Shown here one piece after another: positions 1 through 12,045 of a stretch of 64,000 bases of DNA. Where the stretch lies: assembly GCF_042186555.1 (NCBI RefSeq), contig NC_133335.1, positions 173,287,919 to 173,351,918 on the forward strand, written 5' to 3'. The notes below the pieces were generated by a model. That model ran no database searches. It saw only the letters and a program-made list of their open reading frames with translations, and was not told where the DNA came from. Source of the DNA: Aquarana catesbeiana. Taxonomy: Eukaryota; Chordata; Amphibia; Anura; Ranidae. Within the stretch, counting starts at the first letter, position 1, and each line of letters begins with the position of its first letter. A program made the position numbers and the translations under genes.

Positions 1-1180
1 GGATTTCACAAAAAGGAAGCAATACAAAGAGAACAGAAAAGGCTTTCCATACAAGTACATGGTACAGCAGGCACATATCAGGAATATGAAATGCTGGGGT
101 AACAAACACTTTACAAGACAAAAGTTTAATTTGGTATTTTTCAATTGGTTTTTTAGTGTGTTTTAAGTGTGTATACGTAAATAACTACTTTTTTCCCCCC
201 ACATTTCCATGGCCGCATTTCAAAAGCTGGTTTGTAGTCTCTCCCTCAAGTGGCTGCTTATCAGGCAGTGCAGTCAGTGTACTGACAGTGACTGTAGAGA
301 CAAAATTCAAATACAGGATAATCCATAGGAGAGTGCATCATTTTCATTCAGGATTAAGGATTAAAATATTTCCCCACTTCCATTGCTATTGAAATAGGAG
401 GTGGATGACAGGCACGTTTCATAGCATGCAACTGTTACCAGTAGCCTTTTCTTCGTGAAGGCAAATATGGAATTCATTCCGCAGTGCATCACTGCCCCCT
501 TTAGGTTAACAAAACTCATTACTCAAACAAAACAAGCAGACACACCATAACAGCTTCAACAGAAGGTTGTGCTTCTCTAAAAACAAGGACTGACAGCTAC
601 TTACTAATGCACACAGTGCCAAGTGGGACAGAGAATGTGAGATAAATATTTTTTTTTTATAATACAGTAAAAATATTCACCTAGTAATTCTGACAGCTTG
701 TGGATGTTGGACGCACAGTGAGATGCCAAAGCGTATGTAAACTCCAACAATGAACTTCTGTTTGCTCCCTTTGGGTATGTTACCTATACTATTCAAGTGT
801 TTTATTAGATCTGTTTGAGAACTGCAGAAAGTGCGCTTTATTTTTGACAGAAATCTTGTCAGCTGATCACATTACTGTGCTCTCTGCCTCTTATCCATTA
901 TCCAATGGACTGCATATGGGCATAGGCAGAGAGATAATATTGGAAAGAAAAAACACACCATTGCACAATAAATTACACAGTACAGCTCAACAAGAGGAGG
1001 GGGGAAAGGGACAAGGAGCCACAGCAACAGGAGACAGGATACATATAAACAAATAGCCACTAGTATTCTTAATCTCAGGGAGTAATGAAACAAGAAATTA
1101 GTTTATTATAGAAATTATTTTTAAGATTGTAGTTCATTAATGCCTGGCCAGTGTGTGGCATTAAGGCGTTCTATCCACTT
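1..1180. other. Intron 7 sequence, nothing recognised
   Basis: AT-rich sequence inside MFSD11 intron 7. I see no exon, transposon terminus or structured repeat. Open frames are short and not coding-like. Confidence 0.5.
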
Positions 1181-1184
1181 TGTC

Positions 1185-1465
1185 TCATGTTGGAGTATCC
1201 TCCTGTCCCAGTCCCCCCCTCCCTCCCCTCGGGTCCTGCGGAATTACTGCCAAAACAATAAAAGTATCAACAGAGGTGTCAAATCTATGACATAAATCAA
1301 GGTGTCTACTTATGAGACTGAGCATCCTGCCATTGGTAGAAGAATAAATATGATCACTAATTCTTTGACGTAGTTGGTGAACTGTTTTCCCAATATAAAA
1401 AATCCTGCACCTACACGTCATTAGAGACTTTCTACCAAGATTATCATTATTTACTGTCTGTATAA
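1185..1465 (-). pseudogene. Penelope-like element GIY-YIG endonuclease fragment
   Basis: Read on the minus strand, this encodes a piece of the C-terminal endonuclease of a Penelope-like retroelement: CRCRIFYIGKTVHQLRQRI, followed by an SRHLDLCH-type segment. The FYIGKT core is the YIG half of the GIY-YIG domain, and the arginine-rich helix after it is typical. There is no reverse transcriptase upstream, so it is a truncated relic. A hammerhead-like motif on the opposite strand just to the right (1478-1501) suggests an inverted second copy. Confidence 0.65.
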
Positions 1466-2189
1466 ATTTTGTCTCTCCTGAAGAAGCATTCAATTGCGAA
1501 ACATGTAAAGCTATTTTTTTGCTTATCATAATATAGTGCGGGGACATATCCCTGTAAAAGTTATGCTTTTGAGATATAGGACTCCTCTGGGAGATTCAGC
1601 TAGCTTTCTCCATTTTACTTGCAATAATAAAAATTATATATTTTTTGTATAATTGGTGCCTATAAAGTCCATTCTTGCTGCCTTTCTATTTAAATTTTGA
1701 CGTTTAGGACGTGGCACTGCTCTACCTAAAGAATTCCCTCATTTCCATCCTGTGTTGGAATTTGGTATACTTTCTGATTCATAACAGGTAATAACATTAA
1801 TACATCAACGTAATTCAGGGGTGGGATCATGCGGTCCTGGAAGACCACTGGAAAAAGGAGTTACCGGTAAGTCTAACTCCGGTTTTCCCCCAGTCGTCTT
1901 CCAGGACAGCCCTTGAGAGGATCCCCAAGCACTCACCAGATCATGGGGGAACCACGACTTGGAGGACTTTCCTCCCAAATACCTGATCCTGACTGGACAT
2001 TAAGTCTAGTCGATAATGCCTTGTAAAAGGTGGAGAAGCTTGATCATGTGGCTGCTTTACATATTTGCTCCGGGGTGGCACCAGCTCTTTCTGCCCAGGA
2101 TGCCAAGAGTGCCCTTGTGGAGTGGGCTTTACACCCCCAGGAGGATCTCTATTTATTGTTCTATACTCTTCTGCAATAGCTAGCCTGAT

Positions 2190-2543
2190 CTACTTATCTA
2201 TGGTGACCTTAGAGGCTTTTTGTCCCTTACGTTGTCCAGAAAAAAAGAGGACAAAAAGTGAATCTGTAATTCTAAATGGTTTTGTTACCTTTAGGTACTC
2301 TAGGATACACCGCCTCACATCTAGTAAATGAAATTGTTTCTCTTTATCGTTTAAGGCGTTTTGAAAGAATGAAGGGAGGATAATATTTTGCGACCTACGA
2401 AACCTAGATGCCACCTTTGGCAAGAACTTAGAGTCTGTCTTTAGGATGACTCTGTCCTCAAGAATCTGAAGGAAAGGCTCTCTAATGGAAAGAACTTGGA
2501 TTTCACTAACCCTATGGGCTGAAGTGATTGCCACGAAGAGCAT
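2190..2543 (-). pseudogene. DIRS tyrosine recombinase fragment
   Basis: 117-codon open fragment with the recombinase pattern AITSAHRVSEI..LSIREPFL, equivalent to the ASARRVSELVALSCREPYL stretch of the better-preserved copy at 31859-32413. The first arginine of the tyrosine-recombinase catalytic set falls in this motif. The C-terminal part with the catalytic tyrosine is not recognisable in the same frame. Confidence 0.65.
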
Positions 2544-2953
2544 TTAAATGTGATCAGTCTTAGAGAGGCCTCCGAGATAGGTTCAAACGGTGTCCCCAAA
2601 AAGGCCCTGAGGACGACCGATAGGTCCCAGGTTGGAGTTATGTTAACTCTGACCGGTTTGTGTCTAGTAATTGCCTTACAGAACCTAGCGATAAGGGGAT
2701 CTTCCTATAATAGTTTCTCTAGGTACACACTTAAGGCAGCTATCTGAACTTTAATAGTACTAGGAGTTAATCCCTTGTCTATCCCCTCTTGGAGAAACTG
2801 TAGGATGTTTGTTGATTCCTTGTTTACCTCACCTGGCTATTCAACCAGCTGTTAAACTTCCTCCAGACTTTTCTATAAATAGCTCGGGTGACTGGTTTTC
2901 GGCTCTGTAGTAAGGGCTGAACAACTTTCAGTTAGGGCCTTTACTCCTCAGAA

Positions 2954-3450
2954 TTAAGCTTTAGCATGGCTAATTGTGGATGAAAGAGAAGTCTCTGACA
3001 GGAGATCTTGTCTGCAGGGAGGCCTCAAAGACGGCTGATCTGTTAACGTTAGTAGAGTTGTGAATTTAGCCAAAGGAGAGTCTGCCTCTGATTTTAGTAA
3101 GCCTGCAATACACTGCCTGCACAGAGCTTTGCTAGAGCCTGAGGACAACTTTCCACAGTTAGGGCACTTTTTGCGGCCTGACTTGTCTTCCCTTGGAGCC
3201 TCCTTAGCCTGTAAATAACAAATAAATGATCTTGGCATCAAACCTTTTACCCTCTTTAAACACCCGTGCTGCAAACACCAAACTGTATATTACTGGGACA
3301 GTGAGGTATCCACCATGGAGTACTAGTCCCAGCCTTACAACTACCAACATGAAAAAAAACAAACAAACACAGTACAGGGATTGCCCAGCAGCCTACCTGG
3401 GTTTGGATGGTACCTGCATCCGCCGGAGTATCCTGGGGATTTGCCTCCAT
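2954..3450 (-). pseudogene. DIRS gag start with a probable intron
   Basis: Two blocks share one frame. Block one starts at ATG 3450-3448 (MEANPQDTPADAGTIQTQ) and ends CCAG|GTAGGC at 3397. Block two begins after TTTACAG at 3208 (AKEAPREDKSGRK). The 188 bp between them (3209-3396) have GT...AG ends, a T-rich 3' end and phase 0. The second block carries a CPNCG...CRQCI zinc-binding pair and runs 85 codons to 2954. I infer that the gag of this family is, or was, spliced. The rest of the element is deleted. Confidence 0.5.
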
Positions 3451-4107
3451 GGTCCCCCCTCCTGCTCCGGATTCCGCAGCTAGTCCGGTATTGCTGGACG
3501 CTGGTCGGGAATAATAGGCCCAGCCTGGGCTTTCCCCTTCCTCCTTGCGCCCTTGGAGACCCGGAACCGTAAGTCTCGGCGCACAGTGATGACGCGGTTC
3601 TGCCGGAGATGATGCAAATGGCATCTCCAGCCCCCATCGCAGCAAGGAGCTGCGATGGACGAATCCACCTGCACAGCTCCTGGGGGAACCTGCATCATCC
3701 GGCCACTGCACACCTTGGCACTGGAAGGAGGGGGGTAACGGGTCTGCTGCTATTTTGCTGGACGGTACCCGAGCCCAAAAACAATAAGGTAAGTACTTCA
3801 CTGGAGCCGACGGATAGGACCTAGTTCCCCTGTACGGTCTCTACTCCCTTCAGGCAGCCCCTGAGAGATGCAGTCCCTCTCCTGGTTCCTAGCAACATGT
3901 TCCTCCGACAGAGGAAACACAAATGACAGACCAGGGACCGCCTTTTGAACTGTGGCAATGTGTTTCCTGTGGCGATGTGAGGGACTCCATATCTCAAGGG
4001 CTGCCCTGGAAAACGACTGGGGAAAAACAATTAAATGCAGCCACCACATGGTAAGCTGCTTTATATAATTTTTTTGTTCTTAGTTTCAATGCACTTTAAA
4101 CAGTTCT

Positions 4108-4501
4108 CCGAACAAAGGATCAAAGGGTTAGGTCACCTTTAGCAGAAGCAGACACCTGCAAGTAATGGGATACACTGTGCGTCACTAATGTGTCTGGTGA
4201 TGTATCCCAAACAAAAATGCTAAAACATCAGCTTTAAAAAGGGTTACTTCACATTTACCAAAAAACTGACTATGCAGGTAAGGGGAACCTGTAGATAAAA
4301 ACAAAGTGAGCGGCTTTGACTAAAGTTGAATGATGACCTTGCTATAGGTGTAGGCCATTTACTGTACATACCTCACGAAGCCAGACTGAAAAACTCCCAG
4401 AAATGGCATCACATCCTGCCTTGTTGCTGGGACGTTGCTAAAACACCATTAGTCATTACTGCTAATCCCCACCCATCACAAGCGCAAGCTCTCACGCCCC
4501 C

Positions 4502-4540
<39 letters not shown>

Positions 4541-4935
4541 TCCACTATATCCTCCATTTTTGCATCATTCAGCTTGGAGATACTGTGCAACGGGGGGGGG
4601 GGGGGGGGGGAGATTGTGCATGTGAGGGGGTCTGAATTGGCTGGGGAGTACCTTAGCAACAAAGAAATTGGTATAATGCCATCTCTAGGAGTTTTTTTTG
4701 TCAGGCTTTGGAAGGTACAGAAAATGGCCTACACCTATAGCAATGGCATTATTCAACTAGTCAAAGCTGCTTGTTTTCATCTACCAGAGCTCATTACCCA
4801 CATAGGAAGTTTTTGGTAAAAGGTGAACCCTTTAGAGCTGAAATTTAGCCTTTTTTGGGGATACACCAGACACGTTATGTGTAGTGATGTGTATTCCATC
4901 ACCTGCAGGCAACTGCATCTTGATAGAAAAAAAGT
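4108..4935. repeat. Foldback MITE-like inverted repeat, about 0.8 kb
   Basis: Left arm 4116-4413 and right arm 4678-4910 are imperfect reverse complements: CCTATAGC/GCTATAGG, TAGGCCATTT/AAATGGCCTA and the GATACA..GTGTCTGG block recur inverted. The centre holds a (CA)n run (4505-4538) and a 19-base G run (4592-4610). No ORF of note. Class unassigned. Confidence 0.6.
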
Positions 4936-4939
4936 TTCA

Positions 4940-5888
4940 TTCATCGCCTCCTTTATAGCTGCTGGATATTGCCCCATGTAGCCATCTCCTGATGCTGTGA
5001 GAGTTAACAGGTGCCACTACTAGTCTGAAAAAGTTGATCTGTTCACCTACCTAAACCTGCGCCCCCCCTCCATTCACAAACCTTGCAATACTATTCTCCC
5101 ACAATCACATTCTGTGAATGGAGAAGTAGTAGTCAAATAATAGGATTCCTCTGCCCATTTACAGAACACGATGCATTGTGGGACAAAAGTAATACTCTCT
5201 GAATGGAAGAAGGGCGGCAGGTGAGCAGTGGAACTATCAATGGTGGCTGTTAACACTGAGGCTGTGTGTAGGAGAAGAACAGCATATATAAAACATATAT
5301 CCAATGTCCTTTAGATTTACCTTTACGTATTTAGTGCAAGGATCTGCCTGATTGCATACAAATTGAAAGGGTTTCAGTTTGAACTCATATTATATGGTAT
5401 TGGTAAATCTAAAAGGAAAATTGTACAAGAAAATTGTATAATGTATGGTCTGCCAAACAGAACCAAGCCTGTGATCAAGGGTAGTTTTCTTGAGCTCAGA
5501 CTTAGCCGTTTTTTTACTTGCCCCGAGGCTGTGTGCAGGAAAGCAACTCCCAATCACATTTGCAGAGACCACCAGAGAGCAATTCTGGGAGCGGTTCTCC
5601 TGCACACATCCTCAGCTGTCATTTACATATGAGTTGGTACTGTGTTGGGAGAAGCAGAGGGCAGCCAAAAATAAGGGAAGTCGGCACAACCAGAAGCAAT
5701 TTGTCCTCACATTTCTCCTGCCTCTCAATACGTTAATAAAAGAACTGTCTGGGGGGCAATGGTACATATATATTTTTTAGAAATTAAACTATACTGTTTT
5801 TGTTGTCAGGGTCTTTTTGTGTACACTTTTCTAGATTCAAATGTCTGCATTATACAAGTCTCTACTCTGCAAGATGCATAGCATTGAC
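4940..5888. other. Intron 7 sequence, nothing recognised
   Basis: No exon, terminal repeat or protein similarity that I can support. ORFs here are short and overlapping on both strands. Confidence 0.45.
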
Positions 5889-5892
5889 TTAA

Positions 5893-6328
5893 AGAGGAAG
5901 TAAACACTCTCTAATTATAAAAAAAAAAAAAAAAAAAAACACCCTGCAAGACAAAGGCATAATGAGCTAGTATGCATAGCATACTAGCTCATTATGAATT
6001 ACTTACCCGAGATCGAAGCCCCCGCAGCGGTCCTCGGTCACCTCCTCTGTCGCCGCCATGATACCCGGAGTGACTTCCATGTATAGCGGCTCCGGCGCTG
6101 TGACGGCACGATCCCATCAGCGACGGCACGATCCCATTCATTAAACGGCACGCTCAGTGCGCCTGCGCCGTTGTCTATGGCGCGCATGCGCCGTAGACAT
6201 CGGTATTGTCTTTCTTGCAAATATCTCCTTAACCGTGTAGGTTAAGGAGATATTTCTTGCACCTACAGGCAAGCCTTAATCTAGGCTTACCTGTAGGTCA
6301 AAGTGGTCTGTAAGGGTTTACAACCACT
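5893..6328. mobile_element. TTAA-flanked MITE, family A (copy 1)
   Basis: Non-autonomous DNA transposon flanked by TTAA on both sides (5889-5892 and 6329-6332). Its ends are AAGAGGAAGTAAAC and GTTTACAACCACTT, so piggyBac-type target choice is inferred. The GC-rich interior includes several short palindromes (AGCATACTAGCTCATTATG, AATATCTCCTTAAC). A sister copy lies at 27130-27553 in the same orientation. Confidence 0.75.
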
Positions 6329-6567
6329 TTAAGGGATAGTGAAAACATATCAGCAGGTGTGACTTCTTCCTTCCTGTGGGAGTGTTCCAGTAATTCTTTT
6401 CGCCCTCTCAGTTATATAAAAATAGAGATCAGAGAGGAGGAACCCTTCATAACAGTCATGGTAGATGTGTAGACCAATAACGCCTCCAAGAGAATAACGG
6501 TCAGATGGTATAACTAGCCATCATCTACCAGAATTAAAGCACAATTCTTTCAAAAACTGATACTTAA

Positions 6568-6845
6568 AGCGCAAGTTCTCCTCTCCTTCTCCCACCCTGC
6601 AGTCTTCTGGGACACATCACAGGTCCCAGAAGATTGCCGAACCATTCAGCAGGCGCAGCGTGCACCCGACTGTGAAGCTGCAAGCTGTGACAGACGGGTG
6701 CCCACAGTTGAAATTCTGGTGCAGGGGAGAGGAGAGGGGGAGAAGCGACGGTTGGGGTGACCACAGCGCTGGATCCTGGGACAGGGGAGTGTGCGTTTAT
6801 AAAAAGCTAGCAGCTACACTTTAACAAAAACAACCGGAGCTCCTC
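6568..6845. mobile_element. Short TTAA-flanked MITE
   Basis: About 280 bp between TTAA at 6564-6567 and 6846-6849. The ends AAGCGCAAGTTCTCC and GGAGCTCCTCTT are roughly inverted. GC-richer than its surroundings. A similar TTAA start (AAGTGGGGTGCAGG) follows at once, so two elements may abut here. Confidence 0.5.
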
Positions 6846-7212
6846 TTTAAAGTGGGGTGCAGGTTCTCTCTCCCACCCCCCCAAAATGTTTTTTAATAAA
6901 TTAAAATTTTAATACTACGCTTTGTGAATGGGATGGCGATTTGAGCCATTAGTGGGAGCAGGTACCTGTCAAAACCAGGTACCCGCTTCCCCCCCCCAAA
7001 AAAAAGTGCCAAATGTGGCAGCGGAAGGGTGGGAGGAGGCAGACAAACGGACCTACCTCATTGGGCTGGAGCTCAGTTTTAAGTCAAGGTCTCTGTCATT
7101 TAGAAGATGAAAGACCTTTCCAGGATATAGTCACATTTGTCTCATAAGTATTACATGCATCTAAAAGCCACACTGTTTAAAAAGCAAAGAATGGACATTT
7201 TAATACACTCAC

Positions 7213-7360
7213 AAGTTGCTTTCAAGGATGTCAGAGCTTCCATCGTCGTCCTCACTCAGTTGGATTGTGTTGGACGCTGGGGTTCGAATAAGGAAAAAAA
7301 GGAACGTCCCAACCAAACTAATGACAGTTAGGGCAATAAACAGTGTCCTACGATCCCGGT
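7213..7360 (-). CDS. MFSD11: MFSD11 coding exon 7 (last exon in window)
   Basis: 148 bases: AC completing an aspartate, 48 codons (RDRRTLFIALTVISLVG... ending SSDILESN), then TT before GTGAGT. It covers a membrane helix followed by FFLIR and an acidic cytoplasmic stretch with EDDDGSSD, as in the central loop of MFSD11. The acidic segment differs from the human one as I remember it, which is usual for that loop. The C-terminal half of the protein is not in the window; I looked through 1-7212 and saw no further exon. Confidence 0.92.
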
Positions 7361-7364
7361 CTAA

Positions 7365-8079
7365 GAAAGAAAAGGCTTTGTTTACAATCAAATTATTTTA
7401 AAATTTTACCTGGTACATTTTTGGTTATCTAAACAGAGTCTTTAGATATTGCTGTCAAGACTGGCTGGTGTAGCTGGCTTGATAGCAATGCATGGTACTT
7501 CTTTAGATTTCTAAAAGCGATCCTGTATGCACAGCAGCATGTTAATACATAGGATTACAAGATCAATACTCTATTTAAAGTGTATGTATACAATGTCTCT
7601 TTTACAAAAAAAAGGGGGGCATGTATATTAACCATTACAAGAGAGAAATAAAACCTCAAGTGTCTCAACAAATAGAAAAAAAAAGAAAAAAGAAACCAAC
7701 ACATGGAGGAGTTGCTGCCTGTTAAGCAAATTCTAACCAAAAAACATTTACAAAAAACCTGGCTTGGACATAAAAATCCCAAAAAGAAATACGGAAAACA
7801 CACGTGACAATAATATATTAGAATCCACCTGCGAAACTACAAACCAAATACACAAATATTAAACCCACAAAATTATTATTTATTAAAGCAAATAAAAAAT
7901 ATAAACAAACAAGTTTAAAAATTGCTTTGGCCAACGTATACAAAATTATTAAAATAAACAGGCAAGTAACGTCAAGAAAACGTTTGCTGTGCAATGAGAT
8001 TACATCTTAACTGTAGACTCTCAGCGGGGTGTTTGCAGAAGCTCTATTCCCTGCTGGACCTTTTAACAAACTATATCTA

Positions 8080-8124
<45 letters not shown>

Positions 8125-8380
8125 ATGCCACATTCCTAAATCTGGTGCATCAAAAAAAAGTATCTGTAGTAACATATGGGACTTTTAAAACACATCGTTT
8201 TAGTGAAATTTGTAATATTTTCATTTCTTTTAAAGATGTAAACATTATAATAAAATACAATTATAAAAACGGTAATTTTAAACCACTGCAGTGATTTATA
8301 GCAAGCGATGTAATCTCTCCTCGAGCCGGTCTTTTTTGTTCCGGTGCTGAGGAGAGAAGACATCAAGTAAGTGCACCAAC
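7365..8380. other. AT-rich intron 6 sequence with (TC)n/(TA)n
   Basis: Just downstream of exon 7's acceptor region. It contains a (TC)n(TA)n microsatellite at 8082-8120. No coding or terminal-repeat signature recognised. Confidence 0.5.
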
Positions 8381-9281
8381 ACTACACGTTCAGTAGAACA
8401 CGCAGGCACACTTTTCACCCCCCGATCACCTCCCTGTACCCCCTGTCACAGTGACACCAATAGCAGTTTTTTTTTTTTTTGCATTGGTGTCAGTTTGTGA
8501 CAGTTCTAAGTTTTAAGGCAGTTAGGGTTAGCCCCCTTTAGGTCCAGGGTACCCCCCTAATAAAGGTTAACCTCTTGATCACCCCCCCGTCGCCAATGTC
8601 ACTAAGCAATCGTTTTTCTGATCGCTGTATTAGTGTTACTGGTGGGAGGTAAGTATATAGGTTTGCCGTCAGCGTTTTATAGCGACAGGGACCCCCATAT
8701 ACTACCTACTAAAGGTTTTAACCCCCTAATTGCCCCCTAGTTAACCCTTTCACCAGCGATCACCGTATAAGTGTTACGGGTGACATTGGTTAGTTTGTTT
8801 TTTATAGTTTATTATAGTTTTAGGGCACCCGCCGTTTATTACCTTATAAAGGTTTAACCCCCTAATTGCCCGACGGTGATATAAGTTACGTTTTTATGGT
8901 CAGATAAGATCTGCGTCACCCCAGGGAGCGTCAGGTTAGCGCCAGTACCGCTAACACCCATGCACGCAGCATACACCTCCCTTAGTGCTATAGTATCTGA
9001 ACGGATCAATATCTGATCCGATCAGATCTATACTAGCATCCCCAGCAGTTTAGGGTTCCCATAAATGCAGTGTTAGCGGGATCAGCCCAGATCCCTGCTA
9101 GCACCTGCGTTTTGCCCCTCGGCCCAGCCCTGCCCAGCCCACCCAAGTGCAGTATCGATCGATCACTGTCACTTACTAAACACACATAACTGCAGCGTTC
9201 GCAGAGTCAGGCCTGATCCCTGCGATCGCCAACAGTTTCTTGGTAGCATTTTGAATCAGTCGCTGACAGTCAGGAGCTTTT

Positions 9282-9890
9282 TTGCCTGTGAGTCTCACTA
9301 GTGTACCCCTAAATTTAGAGCTCAAAATGGCAAATCGAAGGTACACTAGTGAAGAGGCCTACACGTTTCTGAGCATGACAGATAGTGAAGAGGAAGTCAC
9401 TCATCTGTCAGATTCAGGCTCAGAATATGAACCTGTAGAGGACAGCGGCTCCATGACCGATAGCTCTGACGACGGAGTTGTGGTCCCTGCTAAGGTCAGG
9501 CATACCAGTCCCCAATCTTCTTCTTCTGTCCTTGAAGTGCAAGAACCGCAGGTCCCTTGTATGGAGCAGAGAAGTACTAGCGCCGCTATGCCTTCTGGTG
9601 AACTGGCAAGCACCAGCGGCCTAGTACACCCTGGTCATACATCCAGCACTGCAGTATCACGTGGTGATGTGGCGAGTCCCATAAGTGCAGTTCAAGCTGG
9701 CGAGGTGGCAAGCACTAGTAGTGTCCCGCTGCCACCAAGAAGACGAACACAGGCCCGTCGTGCCCATAGTGCCCTTCCTGCTGCATTCGCCAATCTGAAT
9801 TGGGAACCCACCACTTCTGCAGCACCCGTACTTCCCCCATTCACTGGCCAACCCGGAATTCATGTAAAAGCAATCCTAGCGGCTAATTAG
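9282..9890 (+). pseudogene. piggyBac transposase N-terminal fragment (open, 202 codons)
   Basis: A clean ORF encoding the acidic N-terminal region of a PGBD4-like transposase. A plausible native start is the second methionine at 9327 (MANRRYTSEEAYTFL), followed by DSEEE, SDSGSEYEP and a long Ser/Thr-rich linker. The conserved W-E-P-T..PPF..QPGI entry to the catalytic region appears near residue 175, then the frame stops within about 20 codons. The DDD catalytic core and the C-terminal cysteine-rich domain are absent, so it cannot transpose. The open 600 bp without frameshift contrasts with the broken Tc1 genes around it. Confidence 0.7.
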
Positions 9891-10214
9891 CCTCTAGACT
9901 GCTTTTACAAGCAGTGGGAGGGAATTCCCCCCCCCCACCATCTTCCATGTTTTTCTCTGGCTCTCCTGTCCCAACAGGGAACCTGAGAATGCAGCCGGTG
10001 ATTCAGCCAGCTGACCATAGAGGTGATCAGAGACCAGAGTGGCTCCAAACATCTCTATGGGCTAAGAAACCGGAAGCTACGAGCATTTCATGACTTAGAT
10101 TTCGCCAGATGTAAACAGCGCCATTGGGAAATTGGGAAAGCATTTTATCACACCGATCTTGGTGTGGTCAGATGCTTTGAGGCCAGAGGAGAGATCTAGG
10201 GTCTAATAGACCCC

Positions 10215-10250
<36 letters not shown>

Positions 10251-11029
10251 TACCTGTCACTACCTATTGCTATCATAGGGGATATTTACATTCCCTGAGA
10301 TAACAATAAAAAAAGATTAAAAAAAAAAAAAAAATAAAAATGAAAGGAACAGTTTAAAAATAAGATAAAAAAGCAAAAAAATAATAAAGATAAAAAAAAA
10401 AAAAAAAAAAAAAGCACCTGTCCCCCCCCCCTGCTCTCGCTCAAAGGAGAACGCAAGCGTCGGTCTGGCGTCAAACAGCAGTAAACAGCAATTGCACCAT
10501 GCATGTGAGGTATCACCGAGAAGGTCAGATCGAGGGCAGTAATTTTAGCAGTAGACCTCCTCTGTAAATCTAAAGTGGTAACCTGTAAAGGCTTTTAAAA
10601 ATGTATTTAGTTTGTCGCCACTGCACGTTTGTGCACAATTTTAAAGCATGTCATGTTTGTTATCCATGTACTCGGCCTAAGATCATCTTTTTTATTTCAT
10701 CAAACATTTGGGCAATATAGTGTGTTTTAGTGCATTAAAATTTAAAAAAGTTTTTCCCCCAAAAAAATGCGTTTGAAAAATCGCTGCGCAAATACTGTGT
10801 GAAAAAAAAAATGAAACACCCACCATTTTAATCTGTAGGGCATTTGCTTTTAAAAAAATATATAATGTTTGGGGGTTCAAAGTAATTTTCTTGCAAAATA
10901 TTTTTTTTTTTTTCTCATGTAAACAAAAAGTGTCAGAAAGGGCTTTGTCTTCAAGTGGTTAGAAGAGTGGGTGATGTGTGACATAAGCTTCTAAATGTAG
11001 TGCATAAAATGCCAGGACAGTTCAAACCC

Positions 11030-12045
11030 CCCCAAATTACCCCATTTTGGAAAGTAGACACCCCAAGCTATTTGCGGAGAGGCATGTAGAGTCCATGGAA
11101 TATTTTATATTGCGACACAAGTTGCGGGAAAAAGAATTTTTTTTTTTTTTTTTTGCACAAAGTTGTCACTAAATGATATATTGTTCAAACATGCCATGGG
11201 AATATGTGAAATTACACCCCAAAATACATTCTGTTGCTTCTCCTGAGTACGGGGATACCACATGTGTGAAACTTTTTGGGAGCCTAGCCGCGTACGGGAC
11301 CCCAAAAACCAAGCACCGCCTTCAGGCTTTCTAAGGGCGTACATTTTTGATTTCACTCTTCACTGCCTATCAGTTTCGGAGGCTATGGAATGCCCAGGTG
11401 GCACAACCCCCCCCCCAAATGACCCCATTTTGGAAAGTAGACACCCCAAGCTATTTGCTGAGAGGTATAGTGAGTATTTTGCAGACCTCGCTTTTTGTCA
11501 CAAAGTTTTGAAAATTGAAAAAAAAAAAAAAATGTTTTTTCTTGTCTTTCTTAATTTTCAAAAACAAATGAGAGCTGCAAAATACTCACCATGCCTCTCA
11601 GCAAATAGCTTGGGGTGTCTACTTTCCAAAATGGGGTCATTTGGGGGGGGGTTTGTGCCATCTGGGCATTTTATGGCCAAAACTGTGATAGGTAGTGAGG
11701 AGTGAAATCAAAACTTTACGCCCTTAGAAATCCTGAAGGCGGTTGCTTTGTTTTCGGGGCCCCGTGAGCGGCTAGGCTCCCAAAAAGTCCCACACATGTG
11801 GTATCCCCGTACTCAGGAGAATGAGCTAAATGTATTTTGGGGTGCAATTCCACTTATGCCCATGGCCTATGTGAGCAATATATCATTTAGTAACAACTTT
11901 TTGTAAATTTTTTTTTTTTTTTGTCATTATTCAATTACTTGGGACAAAAAAAAATATTCAATGGGCTCAACATGCCTCTCAGCAATTTCCTTGGGGTGTC
12001 TACTTTCCAAAATGGGGTCATTTGGGGGGGGGTTTGTACTAGCGT
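11030..12045. repeat. Imperfect palindrome within the piggyBac 3' region
   Basis: The block AATGGGGTCATTTGGGG / CCCCATTTTGGAAAGTAGACACCCC occurs twice forward (about 11035-11090 and 11410-11465) and twice inverted (about 11585-11650 and 11985-12035). A second block (ACATGTGTGAAACTTTTTGGG..., 11258-11410) is inverted at 11660-11815. Arms are about 500 bp around a centre near 11540. Confidence 0.75.

Larger units (their letters stand above)
1815..4028 (-). mobile_element. DIRS-like retrotransposon, internally deleted (copy 1)
   Basis: Tyrosine-recombinase retrotransposon remnant read on the minus strand. The right terminus is near 4028 (ends GACTGGGGAAAAAC). At 1820-1916 sits the internal complementary region, where the reverse complements of the left and right ends are joined around TAACTCCGG/TTTTCCCCC. 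The outer left repeat is missing. Inside are a recombinase fragment (2190-2543) and a gag start (3450-2954 on minus). Reverse transcriptase and RNase H are deleted. It lies in MFSD11 intron 7. Confidence 0.7.

Noticed and set aside
3256..3801. 181-codon minus-strand ORF
   Set aside because: It is another frame of the DIRS leader and gag start; the gag frame starting at 3450 explains the region better.
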